Position numbers and translations under genes: made by a program. 64,000 nt of DNA from BOG-908 sp965198915 (GTDB lineage Bacteria > Pseudomonadota > Alphaproteobacteria > Acetobacterales > Acetobacteraceae): assembly GCA_965198915.1 (NCBI GenBank), contig CBDAQC010000002.1, forward strand, positions 1,922,001 to 1,986,000, written 5' to 3'. This document shows positions 63,036-64,000 of the stretch, piece by piece (the first letter of the stretch is position 1; each line of letters opens with the position of its first letter). The notes under the pieces are model-generated. The model ran no database searches. It worked only from the letters and a program-made list of their open reading frames with translations, and was not told the DNA's origin.

Positions 63036-64000
63036 TCAAGGCTGCGGCGTTGCGGCAGGCGTGGTGGACGGCTCTGCGCTGGCCGTCTGCGTCGTCTGCG
63101 TCGTCAGTTCCGGGAACGTCGTCACCATGCTCGCACCATAGAGCGGCTTGAACAGGCCCTGATGACAGGTAGTGCAGTTTACCTTGGGGCTGTCTCCCAA
63201 CGCACCCTTGCGATAGGCCGGGAACACGTCGTGCAGCGGGTCGAGATAATTGTTGTTGAGGTCGCGTACCATCCTGATGCCATACCAGGCGGTCACACGC
63301 GCCGGCGAACTTGTCGACCAATCCCCGAACGAACGTGTGTTGTGGCAATAGTCGCAGTTCACGCCGAGCGACTGGCCGAAATGGATCATCAGCGAATAGG
63401 TCCACTCCGCCTGCTTTATCGAGGACACATTGCCGGTCGGAAGCGCCGTCGTGCCCTGCACGCGTATGTCGTCCGCCTGCTCAAGGTAAGGAGTGAACGG
63501 ATCGTAGGGCAGCGAGCTGTCGTTGACCATGGCCGTGGGATGCGCCATGCCGGTCTGCGTTTCGGCTATGCCGCGTGCCGCTTCGGGACCGGGGTTGTTG
63601 AACCAGACGTTCTTCGGCACCGGATTGCCACCGTGGCACGTGTAGCAGGTGACGCCGACCTTCTCCACATGGCTTTGCCAGTTGGCGTTGATGTTCTGCG
63701 TCATCTGGATCATGCGGCGCGCGACGACTTTCGTGTACAGACCGTCCCACGCCATGTTGGCCACGTTGTGGCAATAGGCGCAGCCCTGCTTCGGCGCCAC
63801 CCAGGTGGTCAGGCTGACCATCAGCCTGGTGAACTGCGCGACGCTGATCGTCTTCAGAACCTGGACGTTCTTGTAGGCGACACCGGCCCGCACGCCCTCC
63901 GGGCTGGCCGGCGGCAGGCTTTTCGGGATCTTCACGGAAGCGGCCAAGGCCGCGAGCGTGCGCGGATTATAGATCTGGTCCATGCCAGTGCCGCGGAACC
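63036..64000 (-). CDS. pufC: Photosynthetic reaction-centre cytochrome c subunit (5' end outside window)
   Basis: At least 321 residues visible; the frame continues through the window edge as FRGTGMDQIYNPRTL, so the N-terminal lipoprotein part lies outside. Four CxxCH haem sites are visible: CAYCH, CYTCH, CDYCH and CTTCH, with axial Met candidates before them (MVSLTTWV, MIQMTQN, MIHFGQSLG, MVRDLNNNYLD). This is the tetraheme subunit that re-reduces the special pair of purple-bacterial reaction centres. A Pro/Thr-rich tail of about 20 residues ends the protein. The rest of a puf operon is expected just right of the window. Confidence 0.95.
   Translation of the reverse strand, partial: FRGTGMDQIYNPRTLAALAASVKIPKSLPPASPEGVRAGVAYKNVQVLKTISVAQFTRLMVSLTTWVAPKQGCAYCHNVANMAWDGLYTKVVARRMIQMTQNINANWQSHVEKVGVTCYTCHGGNPVPKNVWFNNPGPEAARGIAETQTGMAHPTAMVNDSSLPYDPFTPYLEQADDIRVQGTTALPTGNVSSIKQAEWTYSLMIHFGQSLGVNCDYCHNTRSFGDWSTSSPARVTAWYGIRMVRDLNNNYLDPLHDVFPAYRKGALGDSPKVNCTTCHQGLFKPLYGASMVTTFPELTTQTTQTASAEPSTTPAATPQP

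Overview
The window is GC-rich DNA with short AT-rich intergenic blocks and fits an alphaproteobacterium, most likely a phototrophic member of the Acetobacteraceae (inference). The evidence is a tetraheme reaction-centre cytochrome (PufC) entering at the right edge, a pqq (pyrroloquinoline quinone) cluster beside it, an SspB-alpha type ClpX adaptor, a MucR/Ros regulator, and family-typical small proteins. No rRNA, CRISPR array, transposase or prophage gene was seen.

Left part (1-20 kb): a truncated LOG-family gene, a 24-codon ORF with an almost complete anti-16S Shine-Dalgarno, tRNA-Pro(CGG) and a large tricorn-type protease. Next comes a surface-glycan modification region, 5.2-14.2 kb. GSCFA and WcbI proteins lie on the plus strand and face a minus-strand operon of a 172-aa repeat protein, a 1157-aa two-headed glycosyltransferase, a sulfotransferase-like protein, an SGNH-like hydrolase and a second GSCFA protein. 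A tightly coupled minus-strand operon follows (14.6-19.1 kb): a four-TM membrane protein, a DyP-type peroxidase and a cytochrome P450. I recognise no described pathway for this trio, and it is the best candidate here for an undescribed system. An RraA-like protein closes this part.

Middle (20-39 kb): an AT-rich leader with a small secreted His-rich peptide, a periplasmic-propeller diguanylate cyclase, a DEAD-box helicase, and a housekeeping run: pyrB, a dihydroorotase-like gene lacking the HxH metal site, plsY, dprA, topA, an unknown membrane protein, rnr, an S41 protease and an sspB-like gene.

Right part (39-64 kb): a polysaccharide-type ABC exporter pair on the minus strand, a five-component oligopeptide/nickel-type ABC importer interrupted by a small membrane ORF, a dimethylargininase-like enzyme, mnmA, two tandem OmpA-like proteins, a D-2-hydroxyacid dehydrogenase, several small secreted proteins, tRNA-Val(CAC), a long MucR-like regulator, a thiolase, then pqqE-D-C-A on the minus strand (no pqqB between A and C), tRNA-Ser(CGA) and pufC.

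The most striking non-coding feature is a family of about 21 copies of a 45-60 bp AT-rich hairpin element. Copies abut stop codons or precede start codons, often as outward-facing inverted pairs, and carry compensatory base changes in their stems.
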